This document shows positions 25,727-33,748 of a stretch of DNA of 64,000 bases, one piece after another. The notes beneath the pieces were generated by a model. The model saw nothing but the letters and a program-made list of their open reading frames with translations. It was not told where the DNA came from and made no database searches. This stretch comes from Nocardia anaemiae NBRC 100462 (lineage in GTDB: Bacteria > Actinomycetota > Actinomycetes > Mycobacteriales > Mycobacteriaceae): contig NZ_BDAZ01000050.1 in the NCBI RefSeq assembly GCF_001612725.1, positions 38,481 through 102,480 of the forward strand. Reading direction: 5' to 3'. A program made the translations under genes and the position numbers. Numbering within the stretch: the first letter of the stretch is position 1; each line of letters starts with the position of its first letter.

Positions 25727-26509
25727 ATGTCCATAAATATCGGCGGAGCTTTGATCGGTCGGGTGGGAGAGGTGGTCGAGCGAGCGGGACGTACCGTGAA
25801 GCACGGCTATGAAAGGTATGCCACCGATCTATCCAAAGCGGCTAGGGAATTGGCGGTAGCCGATCGCACCAGCTTCGGCGCGATCAACGTGGCCCGTGCG
25901 CGATCGGTCCGCCCGGCCGGTATAGCGCATTCCGTTCAGCCGCATGATATCGAACGAGCCACCATAAAAGATGTGCATGGTGTCGTCAACGCGTTGCTCC
26001 AAGGCGTACGAGCGGCCTACCGGGATCTCCCCGGCGCCGCGGGCGGCGGAGTGCGGCGTCTCATCAACGATATGATGACCCGGAAACCCGCGGAGTACCG
26101 GAAAATACTGTCCGATTCCGAACGAACGATTTTCGTCCATCGGACACCCGGAGGACAGGTTACCGGCTTCGTCGAGTCATCATTCCGCGAAGACGGCAAC
26201 GGCCAACTGTACTCCTGGCATGTATTGCCGGAATGGCACAGCGCGGGCGTCGGGCGCGCTCTCATGCGCAGGGCACTCGAACATTTGGGGGATGTCGACG
26301 TGCACTCCAACACGACTATTGGCACGAAGGCATACGACGCCCATTTGAAGCTCGGTTTCAAGCCCGTGGGAGCGCCGACCGAAACTCCGCCGCCGATGCA
26401 CAAAGCCGGGTTGGTGGCCATACAGCAGAACCTTGTCATGGACCGAGCCGCGCGAGCGGCACTGCTGCGCCGCTGGGCCGAGCAGGACGTCGTCGCACAA
26501 GGCGAGTGA
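25727..26509 (+). CDS. GNAT acetyltransferase with unrecognised N-terminal domain
   Basis: 260-aa protein. The C-terminal half (about residues 140-225) is a GNAT acetyltransferase: SWHVLPEWHSAGVGRALMRR carries the acetyl-CoA motif (Q/R-x-x-G-x-G/A, here SAGVGRAL), and IGTKAYDAHLKLGFKPVG is the usual final helix-strand. The first ~130 residues (starting MSINIGGALIGRV) are helical, basic and unfamiliar. Ribosome site AGAAGGG. Codon use is less GC-rich than its neighbours, suggesting transfer. It lies just before remnants of secretion and peptide-modification genes. Confidence 0.7.
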   Translation: MSINIGGALIGRVGEVVERAGRTVKHGYERYATDLSKAARELAVADRTSFGAINVARARSVRPAGIAHSVQPHDIERATIKDVHGVVNALLQGVRAAYRDLPGAAGGGVRRLINDMMTRKPAEYRKILSDSERTIFVHRTPGGQVTGFVESSFREDGNGQLYSWHVLPEWHSAGVGRALMRRALEHLGDVDVHSNTTIGTKAYDAHLKLGFKPVGAPTETPPPMHKAGLVAIQQNLVMDRAARAALLRRWAEQDVVAQGE

Positions 26510-26616
26510 TGTCAGCACCGGCGGCTCGAGCAGAGCACCACGATTGATGTCGAATCCGCAACGACCACATGACACGTCCGGCGGCGGTGCATCGATCCAC
26601 GGGAGGGGATCTGGCT

Positions 26617-26730
26617 GTGGCGATGGAAGTCCCGCATGAGGTGGTGTTCTTCCTCAATATCTGTGGCGTGCCGTACCCGGATGTGGACGAAGACGACGTG
26701 CGCGAATTGGCACGGCAGGTGCGGGGTTCC
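26617..26730 (+). pseudogene. N-terminal fragment of a type VII-like effector
   Basis: GTG 26617 with GGGAGGGG upstream begins MAMEVPHEVVFFLNICGVP followed by YPDVDEDDVRELARQV. I recognise this as the opening of large actinobacterial WXG-type/type VII secreted polymorphic-toxin proteins, which normally continue for hundreds of residues. Here the likeness stops after about 37 codons at base ~26728, where the matching text moves to another frame and another protein. The frame itself stays open to 27174, but that extension looks like out-of-frame sequence. Confidence 0.5.
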
Positions 26731-27061
26731 GGCGCAGCTGAAGGTGCAGGACCCGGTCGCGGCCGAAACTTTGTCGATTCCGGAACAGCCGCACGGCGAC
26801 CATGCCTACCTGGCGGGCGATCTGCCCGAGGCCCTCACGCGCTACACCCGGGAGCTCTCCGCCGATCCGCTGCGCCCACAGCCGTGGGCCGGTCTGGCGC
26901 TGGCGCTGCCAAAGTTGTACCCGGACAACGACTTCGGCATTCTCGAGCACCGGGCAGAAGTGGCCGCGGCGCTGTACCAGGCGGTGCGGGCCGCCGCCGA
27001 GAATGTCGAGATCGTCGACCTGCTGCGCTGGTTATCGGACGGCACTCGCATCGATGGCTAG
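26726..27061 (+). pseudogene. C-terminal fragment of an HEXXH peptide-modification protein
   Basis: In the frame ending at TAG 27061 the text GDHAYLAGDLPEALTRYTRE, DPLRPQPWAGLALALPKLYP, HRAEVAAALYQAV and VEIVDLLRWLSDG matches my memory of the TPR-like C-terminal end of 'HEXXH motif' proteins (aKG-HExxH type, linked to ribosomally made peptides). The catalytic HEXXH part is absent, so it cannot be active. No start codon of its own with a ribosome site; it is entered out of frame from the effector fragment. Its stop overlaps the MFS gene start. Confidence 0.5.
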
Positions 27062-28307
27062 TTCGGGGTTGCATACCAACCGGAATTTCCTGCTGCTGTG
27101 GTCCGGCAACGCAGCGTCACTGGTCGGATTCCACGGCGTCCGAATCGCCTATCCGATGGTGGTGCTCGCGGTGACCGGTTCGCCTGCTGCGGCCGGTTGG
27201 GTGGGCTTCGCACTGACCGTGCCGAGCCTGGTCTTTCAACTTCCGGCTGGCGTGGCCGCGGATTATTCGAATCGGCTGGCAATCCTGGTGCGGTGCCAAG
27301 TCATCGGGCTGGTCGCCGCGGGCACGGCCGCTGTATCGGTCGCAGCCGATCTGCCCGGACTGGGTGTGTTGCTGTGCGCGACCGCGTTCGTCGAGGGCAG
27401 TGTGTACGTCTTCGTCGGGCTCAGTGAGTTGGGAGCGGTCCGCGATGTGGTGTCACTCGCACAGCGGCCCGCGGCATTTTCGTTCCTCGAGGCAGAGCAA
27501 CCCATCGCTATCCTCGCGGGTCGGGCGGCGGGTGCGTCGATGTACGGTGTAGCGCGCTGGCTGCCGTTCGTCGCCGATGCCGTGTCGTATGTGTGCTGCC
27601 TCGTCACATTGCTGCTGATCCGTTCGGACTCCGCGCAACCCGCCGAAGATGGGCATCGTCCGTCCCGCCGCGGCATCGTGGCTGGCGCGCGTGTCGTGTG
27701 GGCCGAACCGTTCCTGCGAACGTCGACGGCGATGATCGCGTTGTCGAACATCATCATTCAGGTTGTCTTACTGCTGATCCTGCTGGACCTGCACAACGGC
27801 GACTACCCGTCTTGGACGGTCGGCGTCGTGCTGGGCGCCGCCGGTGTCGGTGGCATCGCCGGTGCGGCCGTCGCCTCCTGGCTCAGCACGCGGTTTCCGT
27901 CCCGGCGGGTCTACAAGGGAGCCCTGTGGGCGTGGACGGTACTGCTCGCACCGATCGCGTTGAGCACCAACCCGTTTGTATTGGCGGCCTGCTGGTGCGG
28001 AGTCGGTGGCATTGGTGTCGTCAGCAACGTCGCCCTGACCATGGTCCGCGTCGATGTCATCCCCGAAGGAACGCTCGGTCGCGCGATAGCGACAATGGCG
28101 CTGCTCTGCGATGGTGCCGTAGCGCTCGGCGCGCTGGGCGCTGGTTACCTGCTGTCCGCCTTGGGAACCGGCTCCACGCGCTGGGTGGTGCTTGCCGCGA
28201 TGCTCGCCCTCGCCGCATACGCCAGCATCGGCGCGAACCGCGCCCGTGTCGCCCGTCCGGTCGCGCCGACAGCACCGGATTCGAACCCGAGCGGCGCCGG
28301 AAGATGA
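27054..28307 (+). CDS. MFS transporter
   Basis: Major facilitator superfamily protein of 417 aa with about twelve membrane segments. The start MASSGLHTNRNFLLLWSG leads into helix 1; loop 2-3 has AGVAADYSNR, a form of the MFS A-motif. ATG 27054 overlaps the end of the HEXXH fragment by eight bases, so it was translationally coupled to that gene when intact. MFS exporters accompany HEXXH-type peptide loci in other actinomycetes as I recall them, so it may be the surviving exporter of a decayed peptide system. Cargo unknown. Confidence 0.82.
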   Translation: MASSGLHTNRNFLLLWSGNAASLVGFHGVRIAYPMVVLAVTGSPAAAGWVGFALTVPSLVFQLPAGVAADYSNRLAILVRCQVIGLVAAGTAAVSVAADLPGLGVLLCATAFVEGSVYVFVGLSELGAVRDVVSLAQRPAAFSFLEAEQPIAILAGRAAGASMYGVARWLPFVADAVSYVCCLVTLLLIRSDSAQPAEDGHRPSRRGIVAGARVVWAEPFLRTSTAMIALSNIIIQVVLLLILLDLHNGDYPSWTVGVVLGAAGVGGIAGAAVASWLSTRFPSRRVYKGALWAWTVLLAPIALSTNPFVLAACWCGVGGIGVVSNVALTMVRVDVIPEGTLGRAIATMALLCDGAVALGALGAGYLLSALGTGSTRWVVLAAMLALAAYASIGANRARVARPVAPTAPDSNPSGAGR

Positions 28308-28505
28308 TCGTCGCGATCGCGCACGACGACCACCCGCGATCGGAATCGTCGCTCGCCCGGCCACCGAACCGGCGCACTCGGTCTACCCAATTGGGCTTTT
28401 TCGGCGACAGCTGCTGCACCGGTCATCGCGCAGTATGGGCGCTTGTCGCCGTTCGGGCAGTCCAGCGACACAGCAGCGAATCACCGGCCGTCCCCGGCGC
28501 GAAGC

Positions 28506-28780
28506 TCACCTGACGCGCACGGCGTAGTCCGCAAGTGATTCCAGAGCGCGGAATGCTATCTCGATGAACCCGCGCAGCACCTCGGCGATCTGCTCGTTGG
28601 ATTAACCGGCGAGGGTGCGCCGCATCGTTTCACCGAAGAGCACCCGATGCCCACCGGCCAACAAGAGCACGCTGAAGCTGCGCATGTCCGCGTGCGGGCG
28701 GGCGCTCGAAGATATGATCGCCTAGCAGATCGCACGCCGCGTCTGGGACACCGGATCCGGCCCGCGCGTCACTCTTCCCC
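28506..28780 (-). pseudogene. broken TetR-type regulator gene
   Basis: On the minus strand, GSGVPDAACDLLGDHIFERP (around 28770-28700) looks like the opening helix of a TetR DNA-binding domain. A frame change near 28665 leads to VLLLAGGHRVLFGETMRRTL, then an in-frame TAA (28604-28602), then SNEQIAEVLRGFIEIAFRAL and a stop at 28506, as in a TetR C-terminal domain. Most of the helix-turn-helix is missing. The remnant is divergent from the SDR gene whose promoter still holds a palindrome. Confidence 0.5.
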
Positions 28781-28785
28781 AGGAA

Positions 28786-28803
28786 CTTACTCCAGAGTAA
28801 GGT
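28786..28803 (+). promoter_or_regulatory. SDR -10 box overlapping a 16-bp palindrome
   Basis: CTTACTC-CA-GAGTAAG (28786-28801) has 7-bp perfect arms. Its right end overlaps TAAGGT (28798-28803), six bases before the ATG at 28810, giving a leaderless promoter under a probable operator. The regulator expected to bind is the broken TetR gene to its left. Confidence 0.6.
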
Positions 28804-28809
28804 CGGCTC

Positions 28810-29685
28810 ATGGCGTGGAAACCGACAGAAATACCCGACCAGAGCGGGCGCACCTTCATCGTCACCGGAGCCAATGGCGGCCTCGGCGTCGAAACCACCA
28901 AGGTGCTGGCGAGCAAGGGCGGCACGGTGATCATGGCCTGCCGCAATGTCGAGAAGGCGCAGCCGATCGCCGATCGGATCGATGGCGATGTCCGGGTCCA
29001 GCAGCTGGATCTGGCGGATCTGGCCTCGGTGCGCGAATTCGCCGACAAGACCGACGAATTCGATGTGCTCATCAATAACGCCGGTCTGATGAACATCCCG
29101 TTCTCCCGCACCAAGGACGGATTCGAAACCCAATTCGGCGTCAACCACCTCGGCCATTTCGCGCTGACCGGACTGCTGCTCGATCGCCTCCGCGACCGAG
29201 TAGTGAGCCTGGCGAGCATCGCGCACAAGCAGACCCCGAAGCTGTGGATCGACGATCTCAACTACGAGAACCGCCGCTACCAGCGCAACCTGGCCTATGC
29301 CCAGTCCAAACTGGCCAACCTGATGTTCGCCCGCGAACTGCAGCGGCGACTGACCGAGGCGGGCTCCGACAAACGCTCTTACGCGGTGCATCCGGGCGTC
29401 TCGGCGACCGATCTGTTCGCAAGAACCGAAACCCCACTCGACCGGATCAGCAAACCTTTCATCCGCCTCGTCGGCCATGCCCCGGCCAAGGCCGCGCACT
29501 CCACCCTCTTCGCGGCCACCATGCCAGATGCCGATCCCGCCACCTACTGGGGTCCGACCCGGTTGTTCCAGAGCCAGGGCCCGGTCGAACCCTCACCATC
29601 GAGCAAGTTGTCGAAGAATCCGGAACTCCTGCGCCGCCTATGGGAGGAATCCGAGCGCATGACCGGGATCACCTACAAATTCTGA
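28810..29685 (+). CDS. short-chain dehydrogenase/reductase
   Basis: SDR of 291 aa: cofactor loop TGANGGLG at about residues 19-26, NNAG near 91, active-site YAQSK near 165, and FGVNHLGHFALTGLLLDRL as in retinol-dehydrogenase-like members. It is a paralogue-like match to the SDR at 11946, sharing long stretches of the same pattern and a TetR-type neighbour. Leaderless start. Substrate unknown; because the neighbouring regulator is broken it may be constitutively expressed. Confidence 0.85.
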   Translation: MAWKPTEIPDQSGRTFIVTGANGGLGVETTKVLASKGGTVIMACRNVEKAQPIADRIDGDVRVQQLDLADLASVREFADKTDEFDVLINNAGLMNIPFSRTKDGFETQFGVNHLGHFALTGLLLDRLRDRVVSLASIAHKQTPKLWIDDLNYENRRYQRNLAYAQSKLANLMFARELQRRLTEAGSDKRSYAVHPGVSATDLFARTETPLDRISKPFIRLVGHAPAKAAHSTLFAATMPDADPATYWGPTRLFQSQGPVEPSPSSKLSKNPELLRRLWEESERMTGITYKF

Positions 29686-29735
29686 GGCCCGACCTGCTCC
29701 TACGTACCGTGTAGTAGACGGGTACCGTGGTATGC

Positions 29736-30191
29736 GTGTCCGCTCCACCGCGCCGCTCGGCACACAATCGCCCGGCCCTCATCGTGCTGGTGATCGTGGC
29801 CGCCCTCGCCTGCTTGGCATTGGGGTGGTGGCAGTGGCAGCGGTTCGAATCCGCGAGCGGCACCGGCCAGAATCTCGGCTACGCATTGCAGTGGCCGCTG
29901 TTCGCCGGATTCGCGGTCTTCGCCTACTTCCGGTTCGTGCGGCTGGAATCCGAAGCGGATAAGCAGCCGGAAGCCGAACCGGCTCCCGCGAAGGTGCGTC
30001 GACCCGCGAAAGCCGATGCGCCGCGCGAGATTCCGGCCGGACTGTTACCCGAGCGGCCCAAGGCCGCCCGCGACGATGATCCGGTGCTCGCCGAATACAA
30101 CAAATATCTGGCCGAGCTGCATGCACAAGACATCGACCAACACGTCCGGGACGCGGGCCTCACCCACGACACACAGAGGAGCGCCGGTTGA
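29736..30191 (+). CDS. membrane protein resembling LprD (Rv1343c)
   Basis: 151-aa protein with two membrane segments (ALIVLVIVAALACLALGW and LQWPLFAGFAVFAYFRFV) and a long polar, Ala/Pro/Lys-rich cytoplasmic tail. The GWWQWQRFESASGTGQNLGY stretch and its position beside the DUF3817 and rdgB genes match the M. tuberculosis lprD locus. GTG 29736 is chosen because TACCGT stands seven bases before it (leaderless); GTG 29727 in the same frame is the alternative. Function unknown. Its stop overlaps the next start by four bases. Confidence 0.7.
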   Translation: MSAPPRRSAHNRPALIVLVIVAALACLALGWWQWQRFESASGTGQNLGYALQWPLFAGFAVFAYFRFVRLESEADKQPEAEPAPAKVRRPAKADAPREIPAGLLPERPKAARDDDPVLAEYNKYLAELHAQDIDQHVRDAGLTHDTQRSAG

Positions 30192-30562
30192 CCACCAGCG
30201 AGAACTCGACCGAATCCGCCGCGACGCTCACACCCGAGCCGACGGCCACCAACGTCGCGAAGATCAAGTCGGCACTGCTGCGCTACCGGGTACTCGCCTG
30301 GACGACGGGTCTGTGGCTGCTGCTGCTCACCGGCGAAATGATCGCCAAGTACGGCTTCGACGTGCACACCCCGAACTGGATCGCGGTAGTGCACGGCTGG
30401 GTCTACTTCGTCTACCTGCTGGTCACCGCCGACCTCGCGGTCAAGGTGCGCTGGCCTATCCCGCGCACCGTCGGCACCCTCATCGCAGGCACCATCCCAC
30501 TGCTGTCCTTTTTCGTCGAACACGTCAACGCGAACAAGGTCAAGCAGGACTTCAACCTCTGA
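30188..30562 (+). CDS. DUF3817 integral membrane protein (Rv1342c-like)
   Basis: 124-aa protein with three membrane segments; TTG start at 30188 inside a TTGA overlap with the previous gene. DUF3817 hallmarks are RYRVLAWTTGLWLLLLTGEM, the central VVHGWVYFVYL histidine segment and GTIPLLSFFVEH. Found next to rdgB in mycobacteria as well. A second DUF3817 protein lies at 54565. Function unknown. Confidence 0.8.
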   Translation: MTTSENSTESAATLTPEPTATNVAKIKSALLRYRVLAWTTGLWLLLLTGEMIAKYGFDVHTPNWIAVVHGWVYFVYLLVTADLAVKVRWPIPRTVGTLIAGTIPLLSFFVEHVNANKVKQDFNL

Positions 30563-30633
30563 CCCACCCCATCTCAGGCACGCCCATCGCCGGATCCGCA
30601 CAGCTTGCGGCCCCGTCGAGCCATACGGCTGAT

Positions 30634-31245
30634 TCAGGACTCGGCGAGGGCCGCCAGGGCGGGGAGAAGCTGGGTGAGCGCGCGACCGCGATGGGATACG
30701 GCGTCCTTCTCGGCGGGCGTCAGCTGAGCAGCGGTGATATCCCCGCCTGCGGGAATGAACAGCGGATCGTAGCCGAAACCGCCATCGCCCACCGGCTTCC
30801 GGCCGATCGCACCGGGCCATTCGCCGCGCACCACGATCTCGGTGCCGCCGGGCACTACCAGCGCGCAGGTCGAGACGAATTGTGCGCCGCGCCGCTCGTC
30901 CGGCACGTCACCGAGTTGGGCGAGCAGCAGGGCGTTATTGGCCGCATCGTCGCCGTGCACCCCGGACCAGCGTGCGGACAGCACGCCGGGCATCCCGTTC
31001 AACGCGTCCACCGTGATCCCGGAATCGTCTGCGACACAGGGCAAACCGGTGGCGGCCGCACCATCGCGCGCCTTCGCCAGCGCGTTCTCCTCGAAGGTCG
31101 CGCCGGTCTCGGGCGCCTCGTCGTAGCCGGGCACATCGCCGAGTCCGACGATCTCGATGCCCGCGATACCCGCGTCGGCGAGGATCCGACGCAGCTCGTT
31201 CAACTTCTTGGCATTGCGACTGGCGACCAGGACCCGGCGCGACAT
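30634..31245 (-). CDS. rdgB: non-canonical purine NTP pyrophosphatase
   Basis: RdgB/HAM1 house-cleaning enzyme, 203 aa, that hydrolyses dITP, XTP and ITP to monophosphates and so prevents their incorporation into DNA. Motifs: substrate loop SRNAKKLNELR at the start, TFEENALAKA, metal-binding ADDSGI, GDGGFGYDPLFIP and the C-terminal SHRGRAL. ATG at 31245 overlaps the rph stop (TGATG), so the two are co-translated. Confidence 0.96.
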   Translation of the reverse strand: MSRRVLVASRNAKKLNELRRILADAGIAGIEIVGLGDVPGYDEAPETGATFEENALAKARDGAAATGLPCVADDSGITVDALNGMPGVLSARWSGVHGDDAANNALLLAQLGDVPDERRGAQFVSTCALVVPGGTEIVVRGEWPGAIGRKPVGDGGFGYDPLFIPAGGDITAAQLTPAEKDAVSHRGRALTQLLPALAALAES

Positions 31246-32015
31246 CACTTCTTCTTCGACTCGGCAGGCTGCGGCAGCACGCCCGGATACGGCAGTGCCA
31301 GCGCCTCTTTCTGGATGGCGAACAGCCGCTCACAGCCGACGAGCGCGGAGTCGAGCAGCTTGTCCAGGGTGGAGCGCGGGAAGGTGGCGCCCTCACCAGT
31401 GCCCTGGATCTCCACCAGCGTGCCGGTGTCGGTGGCGACCACATTCATATCGACCTCGGCGCGCGAATCCTCTTCATACGGCAGGTCCAACCGCACCCGG
31501 CCGTCGACGACGCCGACGCTCACCGCGGCGATCGCACACGAGATCGGCTGCGGGTCCGCCAATCCGCCCGCCGCACCCAGATATGTCACCGCATCCGAGA
31601 GCGCGACATACGCGCCGGTGATCGCCGCGGTCCGCGTGCCACCGTCGGCCTGCAGCACATCGCAGTCGATGGCGATGGTGTTCTCGCCGATGGCGGCCAG
31701 GTCGATGCATGCCCGCAGCGACCGGCCGACCAACCGGCTGATCTCCTGTGTGCGACCGCCGACCTTGCCCTTCACCGATTCGCGCCCACTGCGGGTATGC
31801 GTGGCCGCGGGCAGCATCGCGTATTCGGCGGTGAGCCAGCCGAGTCCGGAATCGCGACGCCACGGGGGCACGCCCTCGGTGACGCTCGCGGTGCACATCA
31901 CCCGGGTCTGCCCGAACTCCACCAGCACCGAACCGGCTGGATGCGTGGTGAAGCCACGGGTGATCCGTACCTCGCGGAGCTCATCGTCCGCCCTGCCATC
32001 GGCTCGTCTCGACAC
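31245..32015 (-). CDS. rph: ribonuclease PH
   Basis: Phosphate-dependent 3'-5' exoribonuclease that trims tRNA 3' ends, 256 aa. Family features: RITRGFTTHPAGSVLVEFGQ near the start, the GTRTAAITGAYVAL segment with phosphate-binding Arg, and SRAEVDMNVV with metal ligands. The tail PAESKKK is a lysine-rich extension. GTG start at 32015, with TAGGCT six bases before it, so the rph-rdgB transcript is probably leaderless. Confidence 0.96.
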   Translation of the reverse strand: MSRRADGRADDELREVRITRGFTTHPAGSVLVEFGQTRVMCTASVTEGVPPWRRDSGLGWLTAEYAMLPAATHTRSGRESVKGKVGGRTQEISRLVGRSLRACIDLAAIGENTIAIDCDVLQADGGTRTAAITGAYVALSDAVTYLGAAGGLADPQPISCAIAAVSVGVVDGRVRLDLPYEEDSRAEVDMNVVATDTGTLVEIQGTGEGATFPRSTLDKLLDSALVGCERLFAIQKEALALPYPGVLPQPAESKKK

Positions 32016-32057
32016 GCGCCAAGCCTAGTCACATGGCCTGCCGCCCGCGGCAGCCGG

Positions 32058-32822
32058 TCAGATGTCGAAGCTTTCGCCCGGTGTTACGGCGTGCACCGGT
32101 CCGGAGAACTGCGCTTTCGCCTCGGCGATCACGTCCTCGCGGGACGTCCACGGCGGAATGTGGGTGAGCAGCAACTCTTTCACGCCAGCACGCGCGGCAA
32201 TGATGCCCGCCTCGGTGCCGGACAGATGAATGCCCGGCGGCCGGTTGGCCGGATCGTGCGTCCAGGAAGCCTCCGACATGAGAATGTCGGCGCCCTCCGC
32301 GAGTTCGAATACCGCATCGCACATCGCGGTGTCGCCGGTGTAGACGAAGGTCCGCCCCGCCGCGGTCACGATGCGCAGCCCGTACGACTCCGGCGGGTGA
32401 AACATCCGCCGCGCGAGCACCGTATGGCCAGGCCCGAATTCGACCGATTCGCCCTCGACCCAGGTCTGGTGATCGATGACATCGGACCAGTCGTCGCATT
32501 CCCCGCCGATTTCGGCGGAGGCATTGCCGATGCGCACCGCGCTATCGGAGGGACCGCGCACGATCGCCCGCCCCACCGGGGGTGTCGGATGGTAGCGCCG
32601 CCAGACCAGCAGTCCGGGTAGATCCAGGCAGTGATCGGCATGCAGATGCGTGAGGAAGATATCCGCCTCACCTGGATCGGCGTGGCGCTGCAATGCGCCG
32701 AGCACGCCGGGCCCGAAATCGATGACCACCGGCGACATATCCGGCCCGGTCAGCAGGTACCCCGACGCTGGGGAGTCCGGGCCGGACACACTGCCCGAGC
32801 ACCCGAGGACGGTAAGGCGCAT
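32058..32822 (-). CDS. metallo-beta-lactamase-fold phosphodiesterase (Rv1339-like)
   Basis: 254-aa MBL-fold hydrolase. Metal motif THLHADHCLD (HxHxDH), further ligands in YTGDTAM and LLTHIPPW. Position between rph and the rhomboid gene matches Rv1339, reported as an atypical class II cAMP phosphodiesterase; that activity is likely here by orthology. MRLTVLG at 32822 is the preferred start since it begins the first beta strand; an in-frame ATG at 32870 would add 16 residues. Confidence 0.88.
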   Translation of the reverse strand: MRLTVLGCSGSVSGPDSPASGYLLTGPDMSPVVIDFGPGVLGALQRHADPGEADIFLTHLHADHCLDLPGLLVWRRYHPTPPVGRAIVRGPSDSAVRIGNASAEIGGECDDWSDVIDHQTWVEGESVEFGPGHTVLARRMFHPPESYGLRIVTAAGRTFVYTGDTAMCDAVFELAEGADILMSEASWTHDPANRPPGIHLSGTEAGIIAARAGVKELLLTHIPPWTSREDVIAEAKAQFSGPVHAVTPGESFDI

Positions 32823-32900
32823 TCCCCCATGCTCCCACGACGAATTCTCACTCAAGAACCGATCCCCCACATTCCGCTGCGCGCCGCGCGATTACCGCGG

Positions 32901-33596
32901 CTACGCATTGACTCCGGCTCGATCCCCGCGACGGTGTCGACGTTCATCACCAGAGAGTACCCAGCCCGCCAGCACTCCACCCATTGCTCCGAAAAGATGC
33001 CCCTGCCAAGAGATTCCGGGCTGTCCGGGCAGCACACCCCACAGCACGGACCCATAAATCGCCAGTACAACCAGGCCGATGCCGATTTGCAGGAGATTGC
33101 GGGCGAACCAGCCGCGCGAGATCAGGAAGGTCAGCCAGCCGAAGATCAGCGAGGATGCGCCGAGGTGCACCGATCCGGTAGCGCCGGTGAGCCAGACGCC
33201 GACTCCGGCCACGATCCAGATAATCGCGGTGGCGGCGAGTCCACGCCCGATGCCCGCGAGCAGGGTGATGAAGCCGAGGACGATAACCGGAAGCGTATTG
33301 GCGAACAGGTGATCCCAGCCGTGGTGCAGGACCGGGGCCCAGAGAATGCCCCACAGGCCGTCCGCCTCGCGCGGCTCGATGCCGTTGTAATCGAGCTGGT
33401 TGTGGTCGAGGTTGTCGACGCCTTCCACGCCGTAGAGCAGGGCGACGAATGCGGTGATGATCACGCCCGCGCGCAGCCAGAGCTGTTTGATCGGCGCGAA
33501 GCTGCTCGGTTTCGCTGGTGTCGAACCGATCGGCTGCCCGAGCTGGGCGCGTAGTGCGGCGATCCGCTCCGGATCGAACGACGAACCGCCGGTCAT
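32901..33596 (-). CDS. rhomboid-family intramembrane serine protease (Rv1337-like)
   Basis: 231-aa membrane protein with six or more segments. Catalytic pair: Ser in GASSLIFGWLTF (a GxSx version of the usual GxSG) and His in GHLFGAMGGVLAGW; the conserved WDHLFANTLPVIVLG loop precedes them. ATG at 33596 follows GAGGAGGT. In mycobacteria murI lies between this gene and the phosphodiesterase gene; here only 78 bases separate them. Confidence 0.9.
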   Translation of the reverse strand: MTGGSSFDPERIAALRAQLGQPIGSTPAKPSSFAPIKQLWLRAGVIITAFVALLYGVEGVDNLDHNQLDYNGIEPREADGLWGILWAPVLHHGWDHLFANTLPVIVLGFITLLAGIGRGLAATAIIWIVAGVGVWLTGATGSVHLGASSLIFGWLTFLISRGWFARNLLQIGIGLVVLAIYGSVLWGVLPGQPGISWQGHLFGAMGGVLAGWVLSGDERRHRRGDRAGVNA

Positions 33597-33748
33597 CGCA
33601 ACCTCCTCGTCGAGCGAGGCCCGGACGCCGACGATATGCGAAAGGGGCTCGCTCCTTCGAGAGTACCGGGGCAAATCGCGACCATACCTGCCAGTGATAC
33701 GGGCGTGAGCTTGCACTTTCCGCGCGAAAGGTGCCCGCTCGTCGAAAC

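Noticed and set aside
25647..25736. Short frame MIEPITRN... before the GNAT gene
   Set aside because: Overlaps the GNAT start, no support as a gene.
29848..29860. GGTTCGAATCC resembling a tRNA T-loop
   Set aside because: Lies inside a membrane-protein gene with no cloverleaf around it.
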